From Candidatus Auribacterota bacterium (GTDB lineage: Bacteria > Auribacterota > Tritonobacteria > UBA1439): a stretch of DNA of 53,362 bases. Within the stretch, counting starts at the first letter, position 1. Every line of letters starts with the position of its first letter. The notes under the pieces were generated by a model that worked only from the letters and a program-made list of their open reading frames with translations, was not told where the DNA came from and ran no database searches. The position numbers and the translations under genes were made by a program. The DNA lies in NCBI GenBank assembly GCA_026392015.1, contig JAPLCW010000164.1, forward strand, positions 1 to 53,362. The letters are read 5' to 3'. This document shows positions 16,493 to 25,207 of this stretch, piece after piece.

Positions 16493-18160
16493 ATGAAAAC
16501 GAGGTATGCGCTATTCCTGTGGATCTGTTTCACATGGGCGCCTGCGTTACTCCATGGAGAGGACGCGAAAACGTCTCCGGTGGCATCAACAATCACCACC
16601 GTCACCGTGTATGAGGACCGGGCGCTCGTGACGCGGAGGACGGAGTTGAAGATCGAGCCGGGCGAGAAGGTGGTTGCGTTTGCCGGCCTTCCGGCCGGGC
16701 TGATGGAGAGCTCTCTGCGCGCCACGGGGAAAGGGACCGCGAAGGTCACGATACTGGGCCTTGAGACGGAGCCCCAGTATCTCAAGGAAGCAAAGGATGA
16801 GAGGGTAAAAGCTCTCGAGGACGAGATCGACAAGCTCGAGGAGAAATCCCTCGCCGAAGAGGACAGGGGAAAGACCGTCGATCTCCAGATAAAATTCATC
16901 GACTCGATCAAGTCATCGGTGAGCGACAAGATCTCACGTGAAATGCTGCTCCGCGAACTGGACCCCGCCGAGTGGGGAAAGGTGGTCGAGTTCCTCGGGA
17001 AAGAGAGCAACGCGCTCAACCCGGCATTGCGAGAGACGCAGAAAAATATGCGAGACGTGAAGAAAGAGATCGACGCGGCCAAAAAGAAGCTGAACCAGAT
17101 TGTCTCCGCCCTGCCCCGGGAGCAGAAGAACGTGAAGGTGACACTCGCCGCGGCGAACGGCGGGGATTTTACCCTCGATCTCTCCTATATGATCAATGGG
17201 GCGAGTTGGGAGCCTGTCCACGACATCAGGGCGGATCGCCAGGGAGGATCGGTGGATCTCACCTACTGCGGCGAGGTCAGGCAGACCACAGGGGAGGATT
17301 GGACTGATGTGGAGCTCGAGCTCTCCACCGCCAGGCCTTCGGTCGGAGGGAAGCCCCCGGAGCTTGCGCCGTGGTATATCGCATTTCAGGAGCGTCATCC
17401 CATCTACGAGCGGGCCATGCGCAAAGCCGCCGCGCCGATGGCTGCGACGATGATGCAGGAGGAGGCGGCTGAAGCGATCGGCGGCGCGGGCGAGGAGCAG
17501 GCGGAGACGGCGCAGGCCGAGGTTATGAAACGCGGGGAGGCGGTCACATTCAAGGTGAAGAAGAAGGAGACGGTGCCGAGCGACAATAACCCGCATAAAA
17601 CCACGATCTCGTCGTTCCAGATGAAGGCGGCGTACGAGTACTTCGCCGTCCCGAAGCTCATGGAACAGGCATACCTCACGGCAAAAGTGAAGAACGAAGC
17701 CGACTATCCGCTCCTCGCCGGTGCGGCGAATGTGTTCCTGGGGCCGGAGTATGTGGGGACCTCCCGGATTCAGACCGTTGCGCCGGGAGAGGATTTCGAT
17801 CTCTACCTCGGCATCGACGAGGGGATACGGGTGAAGCGGAAGCTCCTTATCGCCGAGGCGGAGCGCTCCTCGGTGAAAAGGCGCACGGGCTGGAAGAACT
17901 ATCGCTACCGTATCGACCTGGAAAATCACAAGGAACGCGCGGAGACCATCACCGTCCTCGATCAACTCCCCGTTTCCAGGGAGCCGGATATCAAGGTGAC
18001 GCTCGTCGCGGCGACGCCGGAGCAGGTCAAGATCGCGGAGCAGGAGAAGCCGGGCGCGCTGTCGTGGAAAATTGCGCTTGCCCCGGGAGAGAAGAAGGTG
18101 ATCGAGTTTGAGTTCTCGGTATCGTATCCGAAAGACAAGGATCTCTCGGGAATTGAGTGA
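16493..18160 (+). CDS. MuiA-like DUF4140/DUF4139 protein
   Basis: This 555-residue product starts after GAGGAGGTGCT. Residues 1-22 are a signal peptide. DUF4140-type sequence follows (TTVTVYEDRALVTRRTELKI, GLPAGLMESSLRATGKG), then a charged coiled coil (about 100-130 and 170-200). The DUF4139 part has SYMINGASWEPVHDIRADRQ, VDLTYCGEVRQTTGEDW and later GTSRIQTVAPGEDFDLYLGI. The family includes the mucoidy inhibitor MuiA; its biochemical role is not established. A low-complexity Ala/Glu insertion lies around residues 305-345. It appears monocistronic. Confidence 0.88.
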   Translation: MKTRYALFLWICFTWAPALLHGEDAKTSPVASTITTVTVYEDRALVTRRTELKIEPGEKVVAFAGLPAGLMESSLRATGKGTAKVTILGLETEPQYLKEAKDERVKALEDEIDKLEEKSLAEEDRGKTVDLQIKFIDSIKSSVSDKISREMLLRELDPAEWGKVVEFLGKESNALNPALRETQKNMRDVKKEIDAAKKKLNQIVSALPREQKNVKVTLAAANGGDFTLDLSYMINGASWEPVHDIRADRQGGSVDLTYCGEVRQTTGEDWTDVELELSTARPSVGGKPPELAPWYIAFQERHPIYERAMRKAAAPMAATMMQEEAAEAIGGAGEEQAETAQAEVMKRGEAVTFKVKKKETVPSDNNPHKTTISSFQMKAAYEYFAVPKLMEQAYLTAKVKNEADYPLLAGAANVFLGPEYVGTSRIQTVAPGEDFDLYLGIDEGIRVKRKLLIAEAERSSVKRRTGWKNYRYRIDLENHKERAETITVLDQLPVSREPDIKVTLVAATPEQVKIAEQEKPGALSWKIALAPGEKKVIEFEFSVSYPKDKDLSGIE

Positions 18161-18229
18161 CAATCCAATCGGTAGCCTTTCAGGTTCGGGACGCCGAGAC
18201 TTATTACGGGGAGCACAAAATACTTGACA

Positions 18230-18310
18230 TGTCATTGCGAGGAGCTCAGCGACGAAGCAATCTCAATTCCATACGCAGCGGGAGATTGCTTCGCTTCGCT
18301 CGCAATGACA
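18230..18310. repeat. Palindromic element F (TGTCATTGCGAG type)
   Basis: TGTCATTGCGAG at the left and CTCGCAATGACA at the right are complementary. The interior (GAAGCAATCTC / GAGATTGCTTC) also pairs, giving one long hairpin. Similar sequences are widespread in unrelated bacterial genomes. It sits between the MuiA-like gene and the aspartate kinase gene. Confidence 0.8.
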
Positions 18311-18382
18311 ATGTCATAAAGCGTAAAGAATAATGTGCTCCCATCAGTATACGCTGTGGATAACTTTTTAAGGGATGCGATT

Positions 18383-19717
18383 ATGATCGTGATGAAATTC
18401 GGCGGGACGTCGGTGGGGAACGCGGCGGCGATCGATCGTGTGACGAAGATTGTCACGCGCAGGCTCCGTGACGACCCGGTGGTGGTGGTCTCCGCGGTGG
18501 GAGGAATCACCACTCTCCTCCTCGAGGCCGCGCAGGGGGCGAAGAAGCGATCGAGGAAAGGGATACAACTGTTCGAGAGATTCCGCGGTATCCACGACGG
18601 CATCATGCGCGAGCTCTGCCTGTCCGAGCGTTTGGTCGCAGAAGAGTACGAAAAGCTCCGCGAGGTGCTGCACGGAATTTATTACCTGGGCGAGCTCACA
18701 CCCAGGACGCTGGATTACGTGGCAAGTTTCGGCGAGAGGGTGTCCGCGAAAATAGTGAGCGCGCATTTCTGCGCCGGCGGCATCCCGAGCAGGCCCTACA
18801 GCGGATGGGAGGCGGGCATCGTCACCAACGGCGAGCATTGCAACGCGAGCCCGCTCTTCCGCACCTACGCGATCATCCACAGGAAACTGGCGGCGAGGAA
18901 GAAGCTCCCGGTGATCACAGGCTTCATTGCCAGGAGCGAGAGCGGAGAGATCACGACCCTGGGCAGGGGGGGCAGCGACTTCACCGCCGCGATCATCGGG
19001 CGCGGCATGGGAGCGGAGGAGATCCAGATCTGGACGGACGTCACGGGCATCATGACCGCCGATCCGCGCGTGGTGCCGCGCGCAAGGACGATCAAAAAGT
19101 TGAGCTTTGCGGAAGCTGCGGAGCTCGCCTACTTCGGCGCCAAGGTGCTGCACCCGAGAACGATCGAGCCTGCGATGGAGAAGAATATTCCCGTGCGAAT
19201 CCTTAACACATTCGAGCCGGAGGCAGCGGGTTCGCTCGTCGTACGTAACGCGCGGCCGCCGGGGAACTCGATCCGCGCGATCGCCTGCAAAAAGAACAAT
19301 ATACTCTTCAACCTGAGGTCCACGCGCATGCTGGACGCGCACGGATACCTCGCGAGGATTTTCGAGGTGTTCAGGAACCACTCAATTCCTGTAGACCTGA
19401 TTGCGACATCGGAGGTGAGCGTCTCCGCGACGGTGGACGGGAACTGCGCCCACAAACTCGGTGAAATTATCTCGGAGCTTGGAAAAATATGCACCGCCCG
19501 CACCGTGGCGGAGCGCGCGATCGTCTGCGTGGTGGGAGGGGGTATCGGGAGCACGCCGAACATCGCCGGAAAGGTGTTCCGGATCGTCGGGCGCGGAGGC
19601 GTCAACGTGGAGATGATCTCCCAGGCGAGCTCCGGTCTCAACATCAGCTTTCTCGTGAAGAACGGCGACGCCGACAGGGCAGTCAGGCTCCTGCACAAGG
19701 AGTTTCTGGAGAGATAG
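18383..19717 (+). CDS. lysC: Aspartate kinase
   Basis: Starting at the ATG of MIVMKFGGTSVGN gives 444 residues; an upstream extension is not family-like. The kinase domain has KFGGTSV, TLGRGGSDFTA (about 195-205) and the WTDVTGIMTADPR segment. Two ACT regions follow (about 295-440: FNLRSTRMLDAHGYLARIF and VEMISQASSGLNISFLV), as in feedback-regulated aspartokinases. It phosphorylates aspartate at the first step to lysine, diaminopimelate, threonine and methionine. No pathway genes adjoin it. The assignment to aspartate kinase is secure; the isozyme class is less so. Confidence 0.95.
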   Translation: MIVMKFGGTSVGNAAAIDRVTKIVTRRLRDDPVVVVSAVGGITTLLLEAAQGAKKRSRKGIQLFERFRGIHDGIMRELCLSERLVAEEYEKLREVLHGIYYLGELTPRTLDYVASFGERVSAKIVSAHFCAGGIPSRPYSGWEAGIVTNGEHCNASPLFRTYAIIHRKLAARKKLPVITGFIARSESGEITTLGRGGSDFTAAIIGRGMGAEEIQIWTDVTGIMTADPRVVPRARTIKKLSFAEAAELAYFGAKVLHPRTIEPAMEKNIPVRILNTFEPEAAGSLVVRNARPPGNSIRAIACKKNNILFNLRSTRMLDAHGYLARIFEVFRNHSIPVDLIATSEVSVSATVDGNCAHKLGEIISELGKICTARTVAERAIVCVVGGGIGSTPNIAGKVFRIVGRGGVNVEMISQASSGLNISFLVKNGDADRAVRLLHKEFLER

Positions 19718-19925
19718 AAGAAATTATCAAGCTATCGAGCAAAAAGCAGCGCACCTTGATCTGGATTATGCATTTACTTATTGGGTTCATGTCCAAAATA
19801 GTTGCCCAGGCAGAGATACAACTTGTTTATAACCACCTGAATATTAGCAAGATAGCGTAGTAACAGTTCTCTGAGCATACTGTCATAACTGACAGAAGCT
19901 ATGAGAGCGCAAATAGCTGCGCATT

Positions 19926-19996
19926 GTCATTCCTGCGGAAGCAGGAATCCAGATTAGAAAGCTTCGTTTCTGGATCCCCGCTTTCGCGGGGATGAC
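19926..19996. repeat. REP-like twin hairpin (G)
   Basis: GTCATTCCTGC...GCAGGAATCCAGA and TCTGGATCCCCGC...GCGGGGATGAC form two adjacent hairpins with GTCAT/ATGAC ends. The same module forms the core of family A elements but here lacks the GTAATGGG outer ends. Confidence 0.75.
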
Positions 19997-20043
19997 TACT
20001 ACCCTCGTATGAATGGGCAACTTTTTTGGACATGAGCCACTTA

Positions 20044-20105
20044 TTGCAGGGGTTCGATTTATCGAACCCGGTTTAGAACGGGCTTGATAAATCAAGCCCC
20101 TGCAA
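20044..20105. repeat. Family E palindromic element, copy 2
   Basis: TTGCAGGGGTTCGATTTAT starts the element and ATAAATCAAGCCCCTGCAA ends it. The left arm contains its own smaller palindrome (GGGTTCGATTTATCGAACCC). It is related to the copy at 15961-16011 and to the tail of the A element at 4500-4513. Confidence 0.75.
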
Positions 20106-20288
20106 TTCAATGGGTCATCACACAATGAGATCAGTCAGATCTCGAGTTGATGAGCAGGTCAGGTTAAGGGTGTGCTACGGCAGGGCCGGGGAAAACAGCA
20201 TCCACGAAAGTCCGCATTATTCTCTGCATCATTTTGGATTCTCAGCAGCCCACCCTTCGGGGTAGGAAAAACAATCGAGCTATCGAGC

Positions 20289-20906
20289 ATGATCATCAAT
20301 GTCGGTTCGCTCAACAAGGCGAAGTGTCAGGCGGTTGAGGAGGTGTGCCACGAGCTGTTCGGAGAAGTGACCGTGAATCGATTTCGCGTCCGCTCCGGCG
20401 TCTCGCACACCCCGACAACCGACGACGAAATTCTCCGCGGCGCGGTCACAAGGGCAACCGAGGCATTCCGGAAATCGAGCGCGGCTCTCGGCATCGGACT
20501 CGAGGGGGGGATTACCCCGGTTCCGTACGGCCACATCCTCAAGGGATGGGCGGCTGTGTTTGACGGAACGCGTATCCTCGTCGGTTCGACACCCGGCATT
20601 CTCCTCCCGCCCCACATCATGGAGAAGATCGGCGGGAAGAGAGAACTCGCACACGTGATGGACGAGGTGAGCGGCCGGGAGGACGTGAGGTCGAACGAGG
20701 GGGCATTCGGAATCCTTACAGGCAACCGGATCAGCCGCACGCAGAGCTTCATACTCGCCCTCTACTGCGCCCTCGCGCCGATAGTGAATAGCGACCTGTA
20801 CAGCATCGAACCGGCGACAGGGCGAAGCGGCGAAGGGGCGACTTTCCGGAAGAATCGAGCCGGCGAAGGGGCGAAACGGCGAGCCGGCGACCTCGAAACT
20901 TTATAA
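20289..20906 (+). CDS. YjjX-family inosine/xanthosine triphosphatase-like protein
   Basis: The start is set at MIINVGSLNKAKCQAV, where the family normally begins, giving 205 residues. Conserved parts are VGSLNKAK, RSGVSHTPTTDDEILRGA, GIGLEGGI and the late ILTGNRISRTQSFILAL. The family (DUF84) hydrolyses non-canonical purine nucleoside triphosphates and protects nucleotide pools. The family core ends near VNSDLY (about residue 172). The remaining 34 residues, rich in Gly, Arg and Glu, are encoded by a palindromic repeat (20812-20936) that also supplies the stop codon. The ribosome site is weak. Confidence 0.85.
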   Translation: MIINVGSLNKAKCQAVEEVCHELFGEVTVNRFRVRSGVSHTPTTDDEILRGAVTRATEAFRKSSAALGIGLEGGITPVPYGHILKGWAAVFDGTRILVGSTPGILLPPHIMEKIGGKRELAHVMDEVSGREDVRSNEGAFGILTGNRISRTQSFILALYCALAPIVNSDLYSIEPATGRSGEGATFRKNRAGEGAKRRAGDLETL

Positions 20907-20936
20907 TCGCCCCTTCGCCGCCTCGCCCATTCGCCG
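20812..20936. repeat. Palindromic element H overlapping the yjjX-like 3' end
   Basis: The arms at 20812-20841 and 20907-20936 are inverted repeats with few mismatches; the inner 21 bp (20821-20841 and 20907-20927) differ at one position. GGCGAAGGGGCGA also recurs directly at 20862-20874. The left arm and centre are translated as the C-terminal tail of the NTPase. Confidence 0.8.
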
Positions 20937-20997
20937 ACACGTGCTGCACTGATCTGAAATTAGTGTCCCGAATTACATAAGAAAGGAACCGGGCGGA

Positions 20998-22527
20998 ATG
21001 CATGGAATACACTGGGCCGGACTCTGGTGGGTGATATTCTTTTATGCGGTCGTGTTCTGGGTTGGCGTGTATTACTCGAAAAAACGGGATACGGGCACCA
21101 CCTCGGATCTCCTCCTCGCGGGGAGGAAGATGCCGCTCTGGCTCGCCCTGATCACGATGACGGCGACGTGGGTGTGCGGCGGCTACCTCAACGGCACCGC
21201 GGAGAATATCTACAAGAACGGGATCACGTGGGGTGCGCAGGGGGGGCTCTGCTACTCCATGAGTCTCATCCTGGGAGGAATTTTCTTCGCGCGCATCATG
21301 CGGCGCCTCGAATTCACCACTCTTCTTGACCCTTTCGAGAGGCGCTTTGGGAAAGGAGCGGCGGCGGTTCTGTTCTTCCCCGCGCTCGCCGGCGAAATAT
21401 TCTGGAGCGCGGCGATCCTCCTCGCCCTCGGGACAACGTTCGGCACCATACTCAATGTGGACCTGACCACGTCGATCATCCTTTCCTCGGGAGTGGTAAT
21501 CGGATACACGGTCGTCGGGGGCCTCTGGTCTGTGGCATACACGGATGTGGTCCAGCTCACATTCATTTTTGTCGGCCTCATTGCCGCAATTCCGTTCGCG
21601 GTGGCCCATCTGGGCGGATGGGGGGAGATGGCGGCGCGCTACCGGGCCGCGGGGGGCTCCTTTACGGCACTCCTGCCGCCGATCCGCAACCTCGCGCACA
21701 ACTCAACGTGGACGCTGCCCCAGGTGCTGAACTGGTGGGACTGGACATTTCTGCTCATGCTCGGCGGGATACCATGGAACGTCTATTTCCAGAAAGTGCT
21801 CGCGGTCCCGACCGAGAAGATTGCGTCGAGATTCTCGATCTACGCAGGTTTCCTGTGCGCCTTTGCCGCGGTGCCTCCGCTTCTCATCGGCATCATCGGC
21901 AGCCTCTTCCCATGGAAGACTCTGGGCCTCGGGATTGAGTATCCGGCGATGGTCCTTCCCTATGTCCTCCGCTACCTGACACCCTACTGGGTCGGAGTAA
22001 TCGGCCTCGGGGCGGTCGCGGCAGCCGTCATGTCTTCCGTTGATTCATCGTTTCTCTCCGCGTCAACGATGTTCACATGGAACTGGTATCTGAGGATCAT
22101 CAATCCCGGGGCGAGCGAGCGATCCTTGAGGATCATCCTCAGGATCTCCACAATCGTCGTCGGCATCGCCGCGACGATCATTGCACTCAAGATAAAGAGC
22201 GTGCAGGCCCTCTGGTACCTGTGCAGCGATTTTATCTATGTAATACTTTTCCCTCAGCTTGTTATGGCCCTCTTCTGCAAAAGCGCCAACCGTCCCGGCT
22301 CTATCGCGGGCCTTCTTGTTTCGTTCATCCTCCGTTTCGGCGGGGGGGATCCTATTCTTCACCTTCCCCGATTCATCCCCTATCCCTGGTGGGATCCGGC
22401 GGCAGGCACGCTCTTCCCGTTCAAAACGCTCGCGATGCTGAGCGGCCTGATCGCCATATATGTCGTTTCAAAACTCACCTGTCGCATCTTCCCGCCAAGG
22501 CCACTGGAGGGATCCTCCGGAGGGTAG
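20998..22527 (+). CDS. Sodium:solute symporter, choline-transporter (CHT1)-like
   Basis: The 509-residue membrane protein has about 13 hydrophobic segments. It carries strings typical of the high-affinity choline transporter branch of the SSS family: LLLAGRKMPLWLALITMTAT, GGYLNGTAENIY, SLILGGIFFARIMRR, LLDPFERRFGK, ALAGEIFWSAAI and GGLWSVAYTDVVQL. It should import a solute with Na+, plausibly choline, across the inner membrane. AAGGA lies nine bases before the ATG. The next gene begins one base after its stop, so the two are co-transcribed. The substrate is inferred from the family only. A Pcs-like gene at 33701 would fit choline use. Confidence 0.88.
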   Translation: MHGIHWAGLWWVIFFYAVVFWVGVYYSKKRDTGTTSDLLLAGRKMPLWLALITMTATWVCGGYLNGTAENIYKNGITWGAQGGLCYSMSLILGGIFFARIMRRLEFTTLLDPFERRFGKGAAAVLFFPALAGEIFWSAAILLALGTTFGTILNVDLTTSIILSSGVVIGYTVVGGLWSVAYTDVVQLTFIFVGLIAAIPFAVAHLGGWGEMAARYRAAGGSFTALLPPIRNLAHNSTWTLPQVLNWWDWTFLLMLGGIPWNVYFQKVLAVPTEKIASRFSIYAGFLCAFAAVPPLLIGIIGSLFPWKTLGLGIEYPAMVLPYVLRYLTPYWVGVIGLGAVAAAVMSSVDSSFLSASTMFTWNWYLRIINPGASERSLRIILRISTIVVGIAATIIALKIKSVQALWYLCSDFIYVILFPQLVMALFCKSANRPGSIAGLLVSFILRFGGGDPILHLPRFIPYPWWDPAAGTLFPFKTLAMLSGLIAIYVVSKLTCRIFPPRPLEGSSGG

Positions 22528-22528
22528 C

Positions 22529-24718
22529 ATGCCGATGCCTCGCGAAGAGATCTGCCTACCCCGACGCCACGCCCTTTTTCTGGCGCTGATGGCCGCGGTG
22601 ACTTTCGTGGTGTACGGAGATTCGCTCTCGAACGATTTTCATTTCGATGACAGCCACACCATCGTTGAAAACTGGTATCTACGGAGCCTGAAAAATATCC
22701 CTACCTTCTTCACGAGCGCCACGCCATTTTCCAGCCTTCCCCAGAACAGGAATTATCGCCCCGTCGTCACCGTGAGCCTCGCGCTCAACTATTCCCTGGG
22801 CGGGCTCGCTCCCCTGAGTTATCACTATGTGCAAATCGCTCTCCACGTGCTCACAGGCTTCTTATGGTATTGTGTCGCGTACTCTCTGCTCTGCCGCTCT
22901 TCAGGCGGCGATCGAGTGGGAGCGAGCGCCATCGCAGCGATTGGTTCGTTGATCTTCCTGGTCCACCCGCTCAACAGCGAGGCGGTAAACTATATTTCGT
23001 GCCGTTCCTCGATACTCGCCACACTCTTCTTTCTCTCCGCGTTCATTTTTTACATGAGATACCGGGAACTCGGCGCATGGCAGCCCCTCTGCCTGAGCGC
23101 GCTTTGTCTCGTCTTCTCCCTTCTCAGTAAAGCGATAGGCATCACCTTCATCATCATCACCGTTCTCTACGATAGGATTCTCGCCGCGCGCGGGGCCCGT
23201 CGAGCCTCCGGAAACACGCCCGGGCCGGGCCGGGCATACCGGCTCATAGCGGCGGTTACTCTTCTGACGGGAGGGGTCATCCTCTGGATGACGCCCGCAC
23301 GCGCCCTGGAGTCAAGGAGCGGCATTCCCGCACTCACGTACCTGATGACCCAGTGTAAGGTCATCGTGGCATATCTCGGCCTCGTCATCTTTCCCATCCG
23401 CCTCTCCGCCGACCGGACCGTCGAGTTGAGTTCATCGTTTTTCTCCCTCCAGGTACTCATCCCGCTCGCGCTCATTATCGGGGCGATCGTATGGTTGTGG
23501 TCGGTGCGAAAGAGGGCTCCGGAGGTGACCTTCTTTGGGCTGTGGTTTTTCATCACACTCCTCCCCGAATCAAGCATCTTCTCGCTCGCGGAGCCGATGA
23601 ATGAACATCGCCCGTACATCGCGATCGGCGGGGCACTATTCGCTCTCCTGGCGTGTGTGGTGCGCGTAGCATACCGGTGTGCGGGAACCGATCCCTCAAC
23701 GGCCCTCCCCACTGTCACCCGCGGCGTGCCCCCTCTCCCTTCCCTCCCCCCTGCCTTCGCCGAAGCGGAGCTTCGGCTCCGCGCAGGCAGGCTTCGAAGG
23801 GGAGCCTGTGCTGTCGAAGACCCTGAGCGCAGTCGAAGGGACCTTGCCGAAGCAAGGGTCAGGGTGGGGGGGCACCCTACCGTAACTGACACATTACGAA
23901 TTGGTGCGACGATTATTATTCTCACATTCTCATGGTTGACTTGGGAAAGGAATCTCGTGTGGCGCGACGGGCTCACCCTATGGTCGAACGTCATCGGGAA
24001 CTACCCCCATAACGGCCGCGCCTGGAACAATTACGGACTGGCGCTCAAGAAGGCAGGGAGAATTGAGGAGGCTGCGCATGCATTTGATACAGGTCTGGTC
24101 TTCTATCCTAACTACAGCCGCCTCTACATCAACCGGGCGTTGATCCATCTCGACCGGAATGAGCTGCCCAAGGCCTTCGCTGACTTCAAAAAGGCGGAGC
24201 AGGTCGACCCGCAGTTTGACGGCGTCTACTACTACACCTCTCTCTACTATGAGCGGCTGGAAAACTATCCCGAAGCGGCACTGCTCCTGACCAAGGCCAT
24301 TCAGTTTAACCCCGCATTCGCACCCGCCTCCTATCGTCTGGGCGAGGTGTACAGAAAATCGCGAGAGTGGTCGAAGGCTATTGAAGCATATGATCGATTC
24401 TTGAAACTAGATCCGTCTTCAAAGATTGGCAAGTTCTGGTGTGGCTTCTGCCTCATTAACGCCGGCGACTACCCGCGCGCCATCCGGATGTATCAGATGC
24501 TCTTGGACGAGGACAGCTCCTATCTCCAGGCGAGGTACAACCTGGCCTATTCGTACATGATGAGCGGCCAATACAATCTGGCCGAAGAGCATTTCAAAAA
24601 GGTACTCGCCGCCCTCCCTGGGGACATCGGCACGATTCGCAATCTTGCTATAATAGCCCAAAAAACCGGCGCGAAGGCCGGTATGAATCACCAGGGTAAC
24701 AAATCAGACCATGAATAA
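22529..24718 (+). CDS. TMTC/DUF1736-like membrane glycosyltransferase with TPRs
   Basis: The ATG at 22529 has GGAGGG upstream and follows the symporter stop at once, giving 729 residues. The N-terminal part is a multi-pass GT-C-like region. It has the luminal FHFDDSHTIVENWYLRS acidic loop, RNYRPVVTVSLALNYSLGG, HPLNSEAVNYISCRSSILA and a later EPMNEHRPYIA, as in TMTC-type O-mannosyltransferase-like proteins. About five or six TPR units fill the last 230 residues (RAWNNYGLALKKAGRIEEAA onward). It may glycosylate secreted proteins; Thr-Pro-rich proteins downstream are possible substrates (inference). About 50 residues near 400-450 come from an inserted palindromic repeat. Confidence 0.82.
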   Translation: MPMPREEICLPRRHALFLALMAAVTFVVYGDSLSNDFHFDDSHTIVENWYLRSLKNIPTFFTSATPFSSLPQNRNYRPVVTVSLALNYSLGGLAPLSYHYVQIALHVLTGFLWYCVAYSLLCRSSGGDRVGASAIAAIGSLIFLVHPLNSEAVNYISCRSSILATLFFLSAFIFYMRYRELGAWQPLCLSALCLVFSLLSKAIGITFIIITVLYDRILAARGARRASGNTPGPGRAYRLIAAVTLLTGGVILWMTPARALESRSGIPALTYLMTQCKVIVAYLGLVIFPIRLSADRTVELSSSFFSLQVLIPLALIIGAIVWLWSVRKRAPEVTFFGLWFFITLLPESSIFSLAEPMNEHRPYIAIGGALFALLACVVRVAYRCAGTDPSTALPTVTRGVPPLPSLPPAFAEAELRLRAGRLRRGACAVEDPERSRRDLAEARVRVGGHPTVTDTLRIGATIIILTFSWLTWERNLVWRDGLTLWSNVIGNYPHNGRAWNNYGLALKKAGRIEEAAHAFDTGLVFYPNYSRLYINRALIHLDRNELPKAFADFKKAEQVDPQFDGVYYYTSLYYERLENYPEAALLLTKAIQFNPAFAPASYRLGEVYRKSREWSKAIEAYDRFLKLDPSSKIGKFWCGFCLINAGDYPRAIRMYQMLLDEDSSYLQARYNLAYSYMMSGQYNLAEEHFKKVLAALPGDIGTIRNLAIIAQKTGAKAGMNHQGNKSDHE
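23726..23880. repeat. Palindromic element I inserted in frame in the TMTC-like gene
   Basis: The ends GTGCCCCCTCTCCCT and the GGTGGGGGGGCACCC type right side are inverted. The centre is a series of hairpins (CGAAGCGGAGCTTCGG; TTCGAAGG; CTTCGACTGCGCTC type). Its translation is Arg/Glu/Ala-rich and unlike the flanking protein. The frame is kept throughout, so the element acts as an inserted coding block between the last membrane helices and the TPRs. Confidence 0.7.
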
Positions 24719-24932
24719 TCGTTCCTGCCATTGTCAGGTCATTATCAATTCCAAAGCAAGAAGATACAACTTTGAACTCTCCTCAGGGCGATCTGTTTGT
24801 CGCTACCACAAACCAGAGCCGGAAAACGCCAATCAGGACAAAAGGAAAAAAACGCAGTCCGAAGCTTGCGCGAAGCTGAAAACCATGCTATTTGATGTTA
24901 GGTAAGAATTTGTTGGTCAGAGGAGGGAGTAG

Positions 24933-25100
24933 ATGAAAAAAACCTGCCTTTTTCTATGCATTTTTGCAAACTCCCTTGCTCTCCGGAACGCAGTTACACT
25001 TGCCCAGCTCGATTCCGCATCCCCCTGGCTGATGTTCCGGCATGATTTAAGGCATACCGGATCAAGCGAATCAGGAGGTGGCTCGGTACCTATACGTTAA
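24933..25100 (+). pseudogene. 55-residue remnant or mini-gene of propeller-protein family
   Basis: An ATG after AGAGGAGGGAGTAG opens a 55-residue frame with a signal peptide (MKKTCLFLCIFANSLAL) and the motif SPWLMFRHDLRHTGSSES. This is the same WPMF-x-HDLRHTG motif that precedes each propeller of the protein at 26387-30625. The frame then stops at 25098, before any propeller blade. It is likely the preserved 5' end of a lost paralogue. The ribosome site is better than that of the intact gene. It is too short to fold as a propeller. Confidence 0.7.
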
Positions 25101-25108
25101 TGTGCAGC

Positions 25109-25137
25109 GCGCCTTTGAGGGTGGGGATGGAAGGCGC
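25109..25137. repeat. Small stem-loop GCGCCTT/AAGGCGC
   Basis: A 7-bp stem with a 15-nt loop follows the remnant gene by 8 bp and precedes the collagen-like gene. There is no T-run, so a terminator role is doubtful. Confidence 0.3.
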
Positions 25138-25207
25138 GGTGGATAAGGCATAGAGAGTTGATAGTGTGAAAACACGGCGACTCGGAATGCAGACAGGGAG
25201 ATTCAAG

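Larger units (their letters stand above)
19718..20288. other. Gene-free gap with two palindromic elements
   Basis: It holds a REP-like twin hairpin (19926-19996) and a family E element (20044-20105). The sequence 20270-20290 carries the recurrent AGCTATCGAGC motif also seen at 19731 and inside family D elements. No coding signal was found. Confidence 0.55.

Noticed and set aside
16934..18235. Long open frame antisense to the MuiA-like gene
   Set aside because: It is Arg/Leu/Asp-rich with no domain. High GC keeps the opposite strand open, and the plus-strand product is a clear family member.
18368..19381. Open frame antisense to aspartate kinase
   Set aside because: Shadow of a GC-rich gene, without start signals or domains.
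24711..24905. 64-codon frame overlapping the end of the TMTC-like gene
   Set aside because: No ribosome site, no domain and odd composition. The real short gene start is at 24933.
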